NCBI GenBank assembly: GCA_041485845.1
Contig: JBGPKH010000116.1
Coordinates: 1-17,462, forward strand
Source of the DNA: OMOG01 sp041485845
Lineage (GTDB): Bacteria; Acidobacteriota; Terriglobia; Bryobacterales; Bryobacteraceae
Length of the DNA: 17,462 nt
Direction of reading: 5' to 3'
The position numbers were made by a program, and so were the translations under genes. The notes below the pieces were generated by a model, which was not told the DNA's origin, did not search any database, and saw only the letters and a program-made list of their open reading frames with translations. Position 1 is the stretch's first letter, and each line of letters opens with the position of its first letter. Positions 1 through 7,546 of the stretch are shown in pieces.

Positions 1-695
1 ACTGCGTCCAGGAAGAACGGCGAGATGGTCGGCTCGCCGCCCGAGAACTGCACCGACATCTGCCGCTTCGGCTTGATGGTGATGGCGTTATCCAGCAGCG
101 TCTTGATGTCTTCCCAGCTCAGCTCGTGTACGAACCCCACCTGGTTGGCGTCCATGAAGCAGGGATCGCACATCATGTTGCAGCGGTTGGTGAGGTCCAC
201 CGTCAGGACCGAACCGCGTCCGTGCGTAATCGTGCTGGACCCGTGCTTGTGGAGTTTGGAATCGTTGTGCGCGCGGATGTCGCGCCCCGGGAAAACGTCT
301 TCCAGGTGCTTGAAAAAAGTGGTGTCGATGGCCATGACATCTTCGAAATGGCCGTGAATCGGGCAGTCCTTCACCATCAGGATTTTGCCGTCGCGCTCGA
401 TCACCTGGGCCTTGATCTCGCCCGGCTTGTCGGTATAGAGAACTTCGAGGGGAGTCTTTCCGTCCAGAATCTGCTGGCGGATTTCCGGTACGCAGCGAGG
501 GCACAGCGAATCGGTGTCGCGCGGCCAGCCGAGCGGGGGTTTGGTCTTTTCCCAGGACTTCAGCAGCGGCTTGTCCGACCATTTCGGCACGAAGCCCGGG
601 TTCTGACTGATCTGATTGAACTTATCGAAGACGACCCAGGCCGCTCCAGCGGCATATGTCAGAGCTTTCTCGGCGTATTTGATCGGCTTGTGCAT
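1..695 (-). CDS. Radical SAM enzyme, COG1964/tetraether-synthase-like (N-terminal part; 3' end beyond left edge)
   Basis: The first 231 codons are visible, from an ATG at 695 preceded by GGGAG about 8 bases upstream; the frame is open to the window edge. The radical SAM cluster motif CX3CX2C is present in TNRCNMMCDPCF (C172, C176, C179), followed by the SAM-binding FSGGEPT (G219-E221). These cysteines bind the [4Fe-4S] cluster that cleaves S-adenosylmethionine. Ahead of the core lies a second metal-type arrangement: CPRC (C65, C68) and CPIHG (C111, H114). A paired Cys N-terminal module of this sort, with CP-HG before the SAM core, is known from the COG1964 group, which includes archaeal tetraether synthase (Tes) and related bacterial proteins proposed to make membrane-spanning lipids. 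Radical SAM membership is certain. The lipid role is inference, since the C-terminal substrate region is not visible. There is no signal peptide. The next gene upstream on the same strand is far enough away (beyond 696) for a separate promoter. Confidence 0.9.
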   Translation of the reverse strand, partial: MHKPIKYAEKALTYAAGAAWVVFDKFNQISQNPGFVPKWSDKPLLKSWEKTKPPLGWPRDTDSLCPRCVPEIRQQILDGKTPLEVLYTDKPGEIKAQVIERDGKILMVKDCPIHGHFEDVMAIDTTFFKHLEDVFPGRDIRAHNDSKLHKHGSSTITHGRGSVLTVDLTNRCNMMCDPCFMDANQVGFVHELSWEDIKTLLDNAITIKPKRQMSVQFSGGEPTISPFFLDA

Positions 696-855
696 TTCGT
701 TTTGACTCCCTTGAGTACCAGGTATAAGGACACGCCACCGCCTCACGGGAGACGGACGCTTCACCAAAGTATACGGAAATGGGCGGGGACGGGCCACGGA
801 TTGCCATTAAAATGCTGAAATGATTGGTTGTACGGCACGAACCGGGGTTGAGTGG

Positions 856-883
856 GACAGACGATCGGTTTCCGTCGTCTGTC
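856..883. terminator. Perfect 9-bp hairpin downstream of the molybdoenzyme gene
   Basis: GACAGACGA (856-864) pairs perfectly with TCGTCTGTC (875-883) around a 10-base loop. It lies 36 bases past the minus-strand stop at 919. No T-run follows on either strand, so it may be a factor-assisted terminator or an RNA 3'-end stabiliser rather than a classical intrinsic terminator. Confidence 0.45.
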
Positions 884-918
884 TCCCGTCGGCTCTACCC
901 GGCAAGACCGCGCCACCC

Positions 919-3117
919 TCACCCCGCCAGTGCCGCCTTGACCCGTTCCGGGGTGAACGGTACGGTGCGCAGCCGGACCCCGGTGGCGTCGAAAATCGCG
1001 TTGGCCAGAGCCCCCGCGACGGGAGCGCTGGCCGCCTCGCCCGCCCCATACGACGGCTGGTCCGGATGGTCGATGAGCGCCACTTCCACGGCGGGCGCTT
1101 CGAGGAAAGTCAGGACCGGATAGCTGGCCCAATCGACGCTGGTCACTCGGGAGCGGTCGAACGTCACCTCTTCGTGGAGCGTGCGGCTGAGCGTGTGCAT
1201 GATGTTCCCCTCCACCTGATTGCGCAGTCCATCGGGATTCACAATCAGGCCGCAATCGTGCGCGCAGGCAATGCGGCGCACCAGGATCGCGCCGGAGCTG
1301 CGTTCGACCCCCACCTCCATGGCCATCGCGACGTAGTTTTCCGCCTGCTTGTAGCGCATGTACGCCAGTCCGCGTCCCACCAGCCAGTTGCCCACCTTGG
1401 CCCGCGGATTTGGCGAAGGCCGCGGCTGCCACTCGATCATCGCCAGCGCCCGGTCGAGCACCGCGAGCGCGCGCGGATCGGTCAAACCGCGGCGCCGGAA
1501 GGCGGCCGCATCCATGCCCGCCGCCACCGCCAGCTCATCGGTGAAGCTCTCGACGGCGAACACGTTGGCGATCTTGCCGGGCGCGCGCAGGTTCGAGAGG
1601 CGCAGCGGCGTGTCCTTGAGCGCATGTGAAATCACGCGCAGATTCGCGGTAGCGTAGGGCGGATCGGTGTTGAGCGTCATGGCGCCAGCGTTCTGCCCGT
1701 GTCCCTGGGCCAGGCCGGCCAGGTCCGGTCCGGTCAGCGCGCGGTCGCCTGGCGGTCCGCCGGGAAGCCACATCTGCGTTTCCCACGCCACGATGTTGCC
1801 CTTGGCGTCGATGCCGCCGCGCACATCCAGCAACTGCGCGGGGCCTTTCGGGTCCCACCCGTGCTCGTCCTGGCGCATCCACTGCACGCGCACCGGCTGC
1901 CCCACGGCGCGCGAAAGCAGGAGCGCGTCGGCGGCCGCGTCATCGCCTCCATTGGAGCCGTAGGAGCCGGAGCCGTCCATGTAAATCACGTGGACTTTCT
2001 CCTGCGGGATACCGAACACCTTCGCCAGGTTGGCGCGCAGACCGAACGGATTCTGCGACGCGGACCAGATGCTAGTCCCGGATTCCTTCACGTCGGCGAC
2101 GGCGCACGAAGGTCCCAGCGACGCGTGGCTCTGGAACGGCCAGTAGTAGGTGGCCGACAACTGCTTCGCGGCGGTGGACAGCGCCACGGCCACGTCGCCC
2201 CGGCTGGCGACCTGCTGATCGCGCTCGACGGGGGCTTCGCGCAGCTTGCGATCGAGGCTCGCGCTGCCCGGGAGTCCCTGCCAGTCGCTCCACGTGGCCT
2301 TGATCTCGCGCGCGGCGCGGATGGCCGCCCACTCGTCCTTCGCCACCACGCCGAGGAAGCTCTCCACGCGCACCACGCGAACGTCGGGAATCGCGCGGAT
2401 GGACGATTGGTCCACGGTGAGCAGCTTCGCGCCGATCGCCGGCGGACGCACAACGCGCCCGTGCAGCATGCCGGGCAGCGTGAAATCCGGTAGATAGACG
2501 TGGCGACCGGTACACTTCGCCGGCACGTCGGCGCGCAGGATCGGCTTGCCCACGACGGTGTAAGTGGCGGGATCTTTCAGCGGCGCGTTGGGATCGACTT
2601 TGAGCGAGAAACGCTTGCCGCCAATCAGGGCGGCGACGAGGATGCCTTTACCGCCGGACCTGGGACGGACCTCTCCATTCGCGATCGTCAGATCCGCGGC
2701 CGGCTGGTTGAGCTGCTTACCGCCGAGATCGAGAAGCGCCTGGCGGGCGGTGGCGGCGGCGCGGCGGATGTCGGCCGCGCCGCGCGGGATGCCCGAGCTG
2801 CCGCCGGTCCCGCCGTGGTTCGGCGTGGTGGCGGTGTCGCCTTCGATGACGCTGAATCGCTCCACCGGAATGCCCAGCTCCTCCGCCGCGGTCTGGCGAA
2901 ACGCGGTGGAGAGTCCCGTGCCGATATCCACCTTGCTGGTGTAGATGGTGACCGTGCCATCGGGATGGACGGCGAGGAAGCTGTCGACATCGGGCGCGGC
3001 GGCCGGCGCGCCGCGGCCTTGCGCAAGGCTCCGTTTGGGGAGCGCGCCGCCCAGCGCGAAGCTGACGATGAGAGCGCCGCCGGATTTCAGAAGGCCGCGG
3101 CGGGAAAGTGAATTCAT
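919..3117 (-). CDS. Molybdopterin-binding (large) subunit of an IorB-type xanthine dehydrogenase-family oxidoreductase, Tat-exported
   Basis: The 732-residue product resembles the beta subunit of isoquinoline 1-oxidoreductase and related aldehyde/heterocycle hydroxylases, which carry the molybdenum cofactor and hydroxylate a substrate with water as oxygen donor. The chosen start (3117) gives a twin-arginine leader (S5-R6-R7-G-L-L-K, then a hydrophobic stretch ending near SLAQ at about 33). The frame stays open upstream into the preceding gene, but that longer form would bury the leader. The C-terminal GAGEAA (E694) matches the position of the catalytic glutamate of the family. Length fits single-chain IorB proteins (about 730-750). 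Its ATG overlaps the stop of the [2Fe-2S] subunit gene as ATGA, so the two are translationally coupled. The substrate cannot be told from sequence. No cytochrome c electron acceptor and no XdhC-like cofactor-insertion gene is seen in the window. Confidence 0.92.
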   Translation of the reverse strand: MNSLSRRGLLKSGGALIVSFALGGALPKRSLAQGRGAPAAAPDVDSFLAVHPDGTVTIYTSKVDIGTGLSTAFRQTAAEELGIPVERFSVIEGDTATTPNHGGTGGSSGIPRGAADIRRAAATARQALLDLGGKQLNQPAADLTIANGEVRPRSGGKGILVAALIGGKRFSLKVDPNAPLKDPATYTVVGKPILRADVPAKCTGRHVYLPDFTLPGMLHGRVVRPPAIGAKLLTVDQSSIRAIPDVRVVRVESFLGVVAKDEWAAIRAAREIKATWSDWQGLPGSASLDRKLREAPVERDQQVASRGDVAVALSTAAKQLSATYYWPFQSHASLGPSCAVADVKESGTSIWSASQNPFGLRANLAKVFGIPQEKVHVIYMDGSGSYGSNGGDDAAADALLLSRAVGQPVRVQWMRQDEHGWDPKGPAQLLDVRGGIDAKGNIVAWETQMWLPGGPPGDRALTGPDLAGLAQGHGQNAGAMTLNTDPPYATANLRVISHALKDTPLRLSNLRAPGKIANVFAVESFTDELAVAAGMDAAAFRRRGLTDPRALAVLDRALAMIEWQPRPSPNPRAKVGNWLVGRGLAYMRYKQAENYVAMAMEVGVERSSGAILVRRIACAHDCGLIVNPDGLRNQVEGNIMHTLSRTLHEEVTFDRSRVTSVDWASYPVLTFLEAPAVEVALIDHPDQPSYGAGEAASAPVAGALANAIFDATGVRLRTVPFTPERVKAALAG

Positions 3118-3563
3118 GGTTTCGCCACCCGCATGACTGCGTTCAGAATACGAGTATGGGTCCCGCAGCGGCAGATATTGCCCACGAGCCCTTGCTTCAC
3201 CTGGTCGAGCGTGGGATGCGGCGTCTGGGAGAGCAGCGCAGCCGCCGACATAATCATGCCGTTGGTGCAGTAGCCGCACTGCGCGGCCTGCTCGGCGATG
3301 AAGGCCGTCTGGATGGCCGCTCCGCCCAGCCCTTCGAGCGTGGTGATCGCGTGGCCGGCCGCCTGCTTCACCGGGAGCATGCAGGATCGCGCGGCCTTTC
3401 CGTCGAGCAGCACGGTACAAGAGCCGCACTGGCCCAGCCCGCACCCGAACTTCGCGGCGTGCAGTCCCAGCGTGTTGCGCAGCATGTAAAGCAGCGGCTG
3501 GCCGGGATCCCAGGAATCGACTGTAGCCGCGTTCCCATTGACGCGGAATCGGTAAGTTGGCAT
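3114..3563 (-). CDS. [2Fe-2S] iron-sulfur (small) subunit of an IorA-type molybdenum hydroxylase
   Basis: The 149-residue protein has both cluster-binding sets of this family: a plant-ferredoxin-type set C41, C46, C49, C61 (FGCGLGQCGSC...C) and a four-helix set C96, C99, C131, C133 (QCGYC...CRC). It passes electrons from the molybdenum centre in the large subunit to an external acceptor. It has no signal peptide, so export would have to be by hitchhiking on the Tat leader of its partner, as known for related Tat-exported hydroxylases. The ATG at 3563 is preceded by GAGGGG about 7 bases upstream. Its stop overlaps the start of the large-subunit gene by four bases (ATGA). All eight cysteines are intact, so the subunit looks functional. 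Confidence 0.95.
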   Translation of the reverse strand: MPTYRFRVNGNAATVDSWDPGQPLLYMLRNTLGLHAAKFGCGLGQCGSCTVLLDGKAARSCMLPVKQAAGHAITTLEGLGGAAIQTAFIAEQAAQCGYCTNGMIMSAAALLSQTPHPTLDQVKQGLVGNICRCGTHTRILNAVMRVAKP

Positions 3564-3694
3564 GTCAGCGCCCCTCTGTCGCTGTTCGTACTGTCAACTA
3601 TACTGCAAGTGCGTCCGGAACGGGAAGACAACGGAACAGGGGCTGCGGCAACTGCCACACGGGGCGATTTCGCCTGCCCGGTTCACTTGCGACT

Positions 3695-6292
3695 CTACCG
3701 CCGCGTCCCACCCCCGCGGCCGCCACCGATCGTAACCGCCGCCGGCGCCGCCGGAGCGAACTTCGGGTCCAGGATCTTGGCGATGTCGTCCCTCGATGCT
3801 TCCAGGTGCGCCTTCGTCTCGTGATCCGTCGTCTTCGGCAGCGCCGCCGAAATTGCGGCGTTCAGGGTGCGCAGTTCGGTGCGATACATCGGCTTCTCAT
3901 CGCCGCTTGTCACCGCCCTCGGCGCTCCGCGTCCGCCGCCACCGGGCGCCGGAAATAACGGAGCCGCCGCCGTCGGAGCGGGATTCAGTTTCAGGTTCAC
4001 ATCCCGCAGATACGAGCGCTGCAACTCGCGCCGGAACGCATCGATCTTCACCTGGGGCGCGTCCAGCTCTTTCCACAAGCCCCTACGAACGGTGGCCAGA
4101 AACTCCACCGGGGAGTACGCCAGGTTCCCATCCAGCGTCTCCTGTTCCAGCAGGCGCGCGAACCGCGCGCTGTTCAACAGCGTGGTCAACACGCGGTTCT
4201 GCGCGGTGTGTACCCGGTCGATCGCACCCACCGGCTCGATGCGACGCAAAATCTCCTCATCGATCATCCACATCGGGGTCATGAAGGCAGATTCCAACAG
4301 AAACTTCACCGCCGCCTGCTGATAGTCCTTGGGAAGCAGGTTGAAGATCCGGCCTTCCTGGCCGACCACCTTCTCCTGGCTGTTGAACCCGCCCACGATC
4401 CCCGCCACGTGGTTCATTTCCGTGCTCCACTGGCTGAGCATGCGGCCGTACAGTTCGGAAAGCTGCTCGTACGTCTCGCCGTCCTTGTAGGCCGTCGCCG
4501 ACATCAGCATCTTGGCCACGCGCTGCAAATTCTTCACACCGAGCGCCGTGGACTTGATCGCGTCGGCGTCTCCGACCGCCTCGGTCTCTTCGCCGGGGTC
4601 CGCACCAGCCGAGTTGGCCGTCGAGAAGCGCAGCCACGGCTTATCGTCCTGCTCCTTCGCCCACTTGTTGAGCGTGGCCTTCTCCTCGTCCGGAGTCTTG
4701 GCCCCGGGAATTGGCGTGTAGCCCCACTTGGTCGCCCAGATGTCGTATGGTCCGATGCGCGGCACCAGGTCCTCCGCGGCAAGTCCGTCCTCCGGCTGCG
4801 CTACATAGTTGAAACGCGAGTAGTCCATGATCGAGGGCGTGTGCCCCATCGTATGCACCCACTCCTTGTCCCGGACCTTGGCCTGCGGGTACATCGAGCT
4901 CGACTTCATGTTGTGCTGGAAGCCCAGCGTGTGGCCCACCTCGTGCGCCACCACGTACTCCAGCAGCCTCCCCATCAGCTCGTCCGGAAGCGGCAGCTTC
5001 TGCGCGCGCACGTCGAGCGGCCCCACCTGCACGAAGTACCAGTCGCGCGCCAGGTTCATGACGTTGTGGTAGAACTGGATGTCCGCATTCAGAATTTCTC
5101 CCGTGCGCGGATCCGAGATGTGCGGACCGCTGGCATTCTCGGTGGTCGATGGCAGCCAGCGGATCACCGAGTGGCGAACATCCTCCGCGCTCCAGTCGGG
5201 GTCCTGCTCGGGCGCCGGCATCGGCTTTCCGACGATGGCATTCCTGAAGCCGGCAGCCTCGAAAGCCTGGTTCCAGTCCTCGATGCCTTTCTTCAGCCAC
5301 GGCACCCATTTGGTGGGCGTCGCCGCATCGATGTAATAGACGATGGGCTTCACCGGCTCGGATAACGCCGCGCTCGGATCTTTCTTCTCCAGCCGCCAGC
5401 GCGCAATGTAGCGCACGCGGTCGGCCTTGTATTCATCGTGCGTGTAGTCCATCGTGCTCGTGGTGAAGTACCCGACGCGCTCGTCGAACAGGCGCGGCAT
5501 CATGGGCTTCTCCGGCAGCCGCACCATGCTGTGATGCAGTACCACCGTCGCGCTGCCGGGACGCATCTGGCCGCCGCCCAACCCGCCGCCGCCACGGCCG
5601 CCCGCTACGGCGCCGCCGCCCTGCGTGCGCGTGTACGTGACGGTGACTTCCGCCTCCACGTTCTCGGGATACGGCGAAATGCGCTCGATGAACGTCCGCG
5701 TGGCATCCACCGCGGTGGCGCCCAATCGCTGCCGCGCGCTGAACTCCTGCAGGTCGCCGGTGAAGAGCCGCGTCACCTCGACTACCGGCGCGCCGTCCTT
5801 GGCAAACGCGGCAACCGGAAGCGACATGATGATCGAATCGTTGTTGGCGGCCTTCACCGCCCGGGCGATGGGCGCCTTGGGATCCGCCACCAGGCCGAAA
5901 TTGACATCCAGCAGCAGCACCCGGTTCCCCTTCAAGTCCCAGCGGATCACGCGGTCCACCAACTGGCCGCCGCCATAGCCCGCGCCGAGGGTCGTCTTGG
6001 CGATCTGCGAATTCCAAAGGAAATCCTTGCTCAGCTCGCTCTTGGGGATCTCGTAGTAATACCTCTCCTTGATCTGGTGCACGATGAAGAGGCCCCTGGT
6101 CGTCTTGGCGTCTTTAGTAATGACGCGATCGTACGGCTGCGGGTCCGGAATCGCCGCGGCATTACCGCCGCCGCGGCCCCCGAATCCGCCGCCCGCAGGA
6201 GCTTGCTGCGGCGTATCGGGCGGGGTGTCCTGCGCGCACAACGTGGCGGCAGCGAACAGTCCCAGCAGAACGGAACAGGCTTTTCGGTTCAT
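3695..6292 (-). CDS. Secreted zinc-dependent metalloprotease (DUF5117/DUF4953-type) with Gly/Arg-rich tracts
   Basis: The product has 865 residues and starts with a Sec signal peptide (MNRKACSVLLGLFAAATLCAQ, written in two parts here: a basic start, then a hydrophobic core, with cleavage expected after the Ala near 20). The zinc site is HEVGHTLGFQHN (H450, E451, H454, H460), the extended HExxHxxGxxH of metzincin-like enzymes, followed by a Met-turn candidate SIMDYSRF (M489). This is the pattern of the large uncharacterised bacterial metalloproteases with DUF5117/DUF4953 domains. Low-complexity Gly/Arg tracts occur at about 34-45, 225-242, 784-790 and 855-865. The start is supported by an excellent ribosome site (AAGGAGAG, ending 4 bases before ATG at 6292). 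It is probably a single-gene unit facing the propeller gene on the other strand. The protease call is strong; the substrate is unknown. Confidence 0.92.
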   Translation of the reverse strand: MNRKACSVLLGLFAAATLCAQDTPPDTPQQAPAGGGFGGRGGGNAAAIPDPQPYDRVITKDAKTTRGLFIVHQIKERYYYEIPKSELSKDFLWNSQIAKTTLGAGYGGGQLVDRVIRWDLKGNRVLLLDVNFGLVADPKAPIARAVKAANNDSIIMSLPVAAFAKDGAPVVEVTRLFTGDLQEFSARQRLGATAVDATRTFIERISPYPENVEAEVTVTYTRTQGGGAVAGGRGGGGLGGGQMRPGSATVVLHHSMVRLPEKPMMPRLFDERVGYFTTSTMDYTHDEYKADRVRYIARWRLEKKDPSAALSEPVKPIVYYIDAATPTKWVPWLKKGIEDWNQAFEAAGFRNAIVGKPMPAPEQDPDWSAEDVRHSVIRWLPSTTENASGPHISDPRTGEILNADIQFYHNVMNLARDWYFVQVGPLDVRAQKLPLPDELMGRLLEYVVAHEVGHTLGFQHNMKSSSMYPQAKVRDKEWVHTMGHTPSIMDYSRFNYVAQPEDGLAAEDLVPRIGPYDIWATKWGYTPIPGAKTPDEEKATLNKWAKEQDDKPWLRFSTANSAGADPGEETEAVGDADAIKSTALGVKNLQRVAKMLMSATAYKDGETYEQLSELYGRMLSQWSTEMNHVAGIVGGFNSQEKVVGQEGRIFNLLPKDYQQAAVKFLLESAFMTPMWMIDEEILRRIEPVGAIDRVHTAQNRVLTTLLNSARFARLLEQETLDGNLAYSPVEFLATVRRGLWKELDAPQVKIDAFRRELQRSYLRDVNLKLNPAPTAAAPLFPAPGGGGRGAPRAVTSGDEKPMYRTELRTLNAAISAALPKTTDHETKAHLEASRDDIAKILDPKFAPAAPAAVTIGGGRGGGTRR

Positions 6293-6313
6293 CTTCTCTC
6301 CTTAGGCGAGTGT

Positions 6314-6329
6314 GAAACATATATTACCA
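6314..6329 (-). promoter_or_regulatory. Candidate extended -10 promoter of the metalloprotease gene
   Basis: Read on the minus strand, TGGTAATAT (-10 hexamer TAATAT at 6326-6321, with the TG extension just upstream) lies about 30 bases before the start codon at 6292. It would give a short leader of about 20 bases containing the strong ribosome site. No good -35 box is seen, which is tolerable for an extended -10 promoter. Confidence 0.4.
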
Positions 6330-6365
6330 GCATGAGAGAGTGCCGCGAGAAGGTCGAGGCAGGTG

Positions 6366-6410
6366 GGACAGGCCTCCCGGCCTGTCCAGGGGCAGGTCCC
6401 GGACCTGCCC
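6366..6410. repeat. Pair of adjacent perfect palindromes (REP-like element)
   Basis: The first hairpin has 9-bp arms GGACAGGCC (6366-6374) and GGCCTGTCC (6379-6387) around TCCC. The second has 10-bp arms GGGCAGGTCC (6390-6399) and GGACCTGCCC (6401-6410) around one central base. The two stems are variants of one theme (GGACAGGCC against GGCAGGTCC) and sit in the spacer between the divergent metalloprotease and propeller genes. Tandem inverted stems of this sort are typical of repetitive extragenic palindromes. Copies elsewhere in the genome cannot be seen from here. Confidence 0.6.
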
Positions 6411-6431
6411 TCCTGTGAAATGATGGTCACT

Positions 6432-7439
6432 ATGAAACTGCTGTCGGCGTTCTTCTTCGCGAGCATGGCGCTCGCCCAGACCTGGGTGACTCAGAACAGC
6501 ACGACCACCGCCTCCCTGCGCGGCCTCAGCGCGGTGAACGCGGAAGTCGTTTGGGCCAGCGGCGCCGGCGGCACATTCCTCAAAACCACCGACGGCGGCA
6601 AGTCCTGGACCGCGGCCAAGGTGCCCGGCGCCGAAGACCTCGATTTCCGCGACATCCACGCGGTGGACGACAAGACCGCCTGGCTGCTCAGCATCGGCGC
6701 GGGCGACAAATCCCGCATCTACAAAACCACCGACGGCGGGCAGCAGTGGAAACTCCAGTTCACCAACCCCGATGCCCAGGGCTTCTTCGATGCGCTGGCA
6801 TTCTGGGACTCGAGACACGGCATCGTTTTGGGCGACCCGGTCGACGGCCACGCCGTGGTGCTCACGACCTCCGACGGCGGCGATCGTTGGGAGCGCCGCC
6901 AGACCCCTGCGGCCATGCCCAAAGAGGGAGCCTTCGCGGCCAGCGGCACGTGCCTCGTCGCGATGGGCGCGCGCGAAGCCTGGTTCGGCACGGGTGGAAT
7001 CGATGGCGCGCGCGTCTTTCACTCGACCGATGGCGGCGTAACCTGGACCGTCGCCACCACGCCGATCCGCAACGATTCCGCGGCCGCCGGCATCTTCTCG
7101 CTGGCCTTCTCCGGCGCGCGCCACGGCGTCGCCGTGGGCGGCGACTACAGCAAGCCCGAAAACGCGGAGCACAACATCGCGGTGACTTTCGATGGCGGCA
7201 AGACGTGGACTGAGCCCGCCGGCACGCACCCGAGCGGCTTCCGATCCGCCGTAGCGTTCCTGCCGGATGCGCAAGTCTGGATCGCCGCCGGGACATCCGG
7301 CTCCGACGTCTCTTCCGATGGCGGCAACACCTGGAAGCCCTTCGACAACGGCAACTACAACGCCGTCAGTTTCCTGTCGAGTAAGGCCGGATTCGCCGCC
7401 GGCCCGAAAGGCCGGGTCGCCAGGTTTGTCTGGAAGTAG
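6432..7439 (+). CDS. Secreted YCF48-like / Asp-box beta-propeller protein
   Basis: The 335-residue product starts with a signal peptide (MKLLSAFFFASMALAQ, cleavage after A15). It has six evenly spaced DGGxxW Asp-box motifs: TTDGGKSW (about 52-59), TTDGGQQW (99-106), TSDGGDRW (146-153), STDGGVTW (198-205), TFDGGKTW (252-259) and SSDGGNTW (294-301). This is the signature of the YCF48/Hcf136-like and BNR/sialidase-like propeller fold. The sialidase catalytic residues are not recognisable, so a binding or assembly role is more likely than hydrolysis. The start is uncertain: in-frame ATGs also occur at 6420 and 6423, and none has a convincing ribosome site. I chose 6432 because it gives the cleanest signal peptide. 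A GTG at 6363 would read through the palindromes and is unlikely. Confidence 0.85.
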   Translation: MKLLSAFFFASMALAQTWVTQNSTTTASLRGLSAVNAEVVWASGAGGTFLKTTDGGKSWTAAKVPGAEDLDFRDIHAVDDKTAWLLSIGAGDKSRIYKTTDGGQQWKLQFTNPDAQGFFDALAFWDSRHGIVLGDPVDGHAVVLTTSDGGDRWERRQTPAAMPKEGAFAASGTCLVAMGAREAWFGTGGIDGARVFHSTDGGVTWTVATTPIRNDSAAAGIFSLAFSGARHGVAVGGDYSKPENAEHNIAVTFDGGKTWTEPAGTHPSGFRSAVAFLPDAQVWIAAGTSGSDVSSDGGNTWKPFDNGNYNAVSFLSSKAGFAAGPKGRVARFVWK

Positions 7440-7546
7440 CCGCCGGCGAAGCTCACGGCAAGGCGAACCGGACTCCGCCGCGAGGACGAAGCCGCCAGCG
7501 GGCGTCAGCCACCCAAAGCCATCTGTTGTACAATGAGCACTCCCTT

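Noticed and set aside
3118..3444. N-terminal extension of the molybdopterin subunit overlapping the [2Fe-2S] gene
   Set aside because: The frame is open, but the segment is a shadow of the small-subunit gene, and the start at 3117 gives a clear twin-arginine leader and an ATGA overlap.
3596..3604. TATAGT/TTGACA-like boxes upstream of the [2Fe-2S] subunit gene
   Set aside because: The two boxes are in the wrong order and spacing to form one promoter.
7529..7534. TACAAT as a -10 box for the transporter gene
   Set aside because: It would start transcription only about 6 bases before the ATG and has no -35 partner; not supportable.
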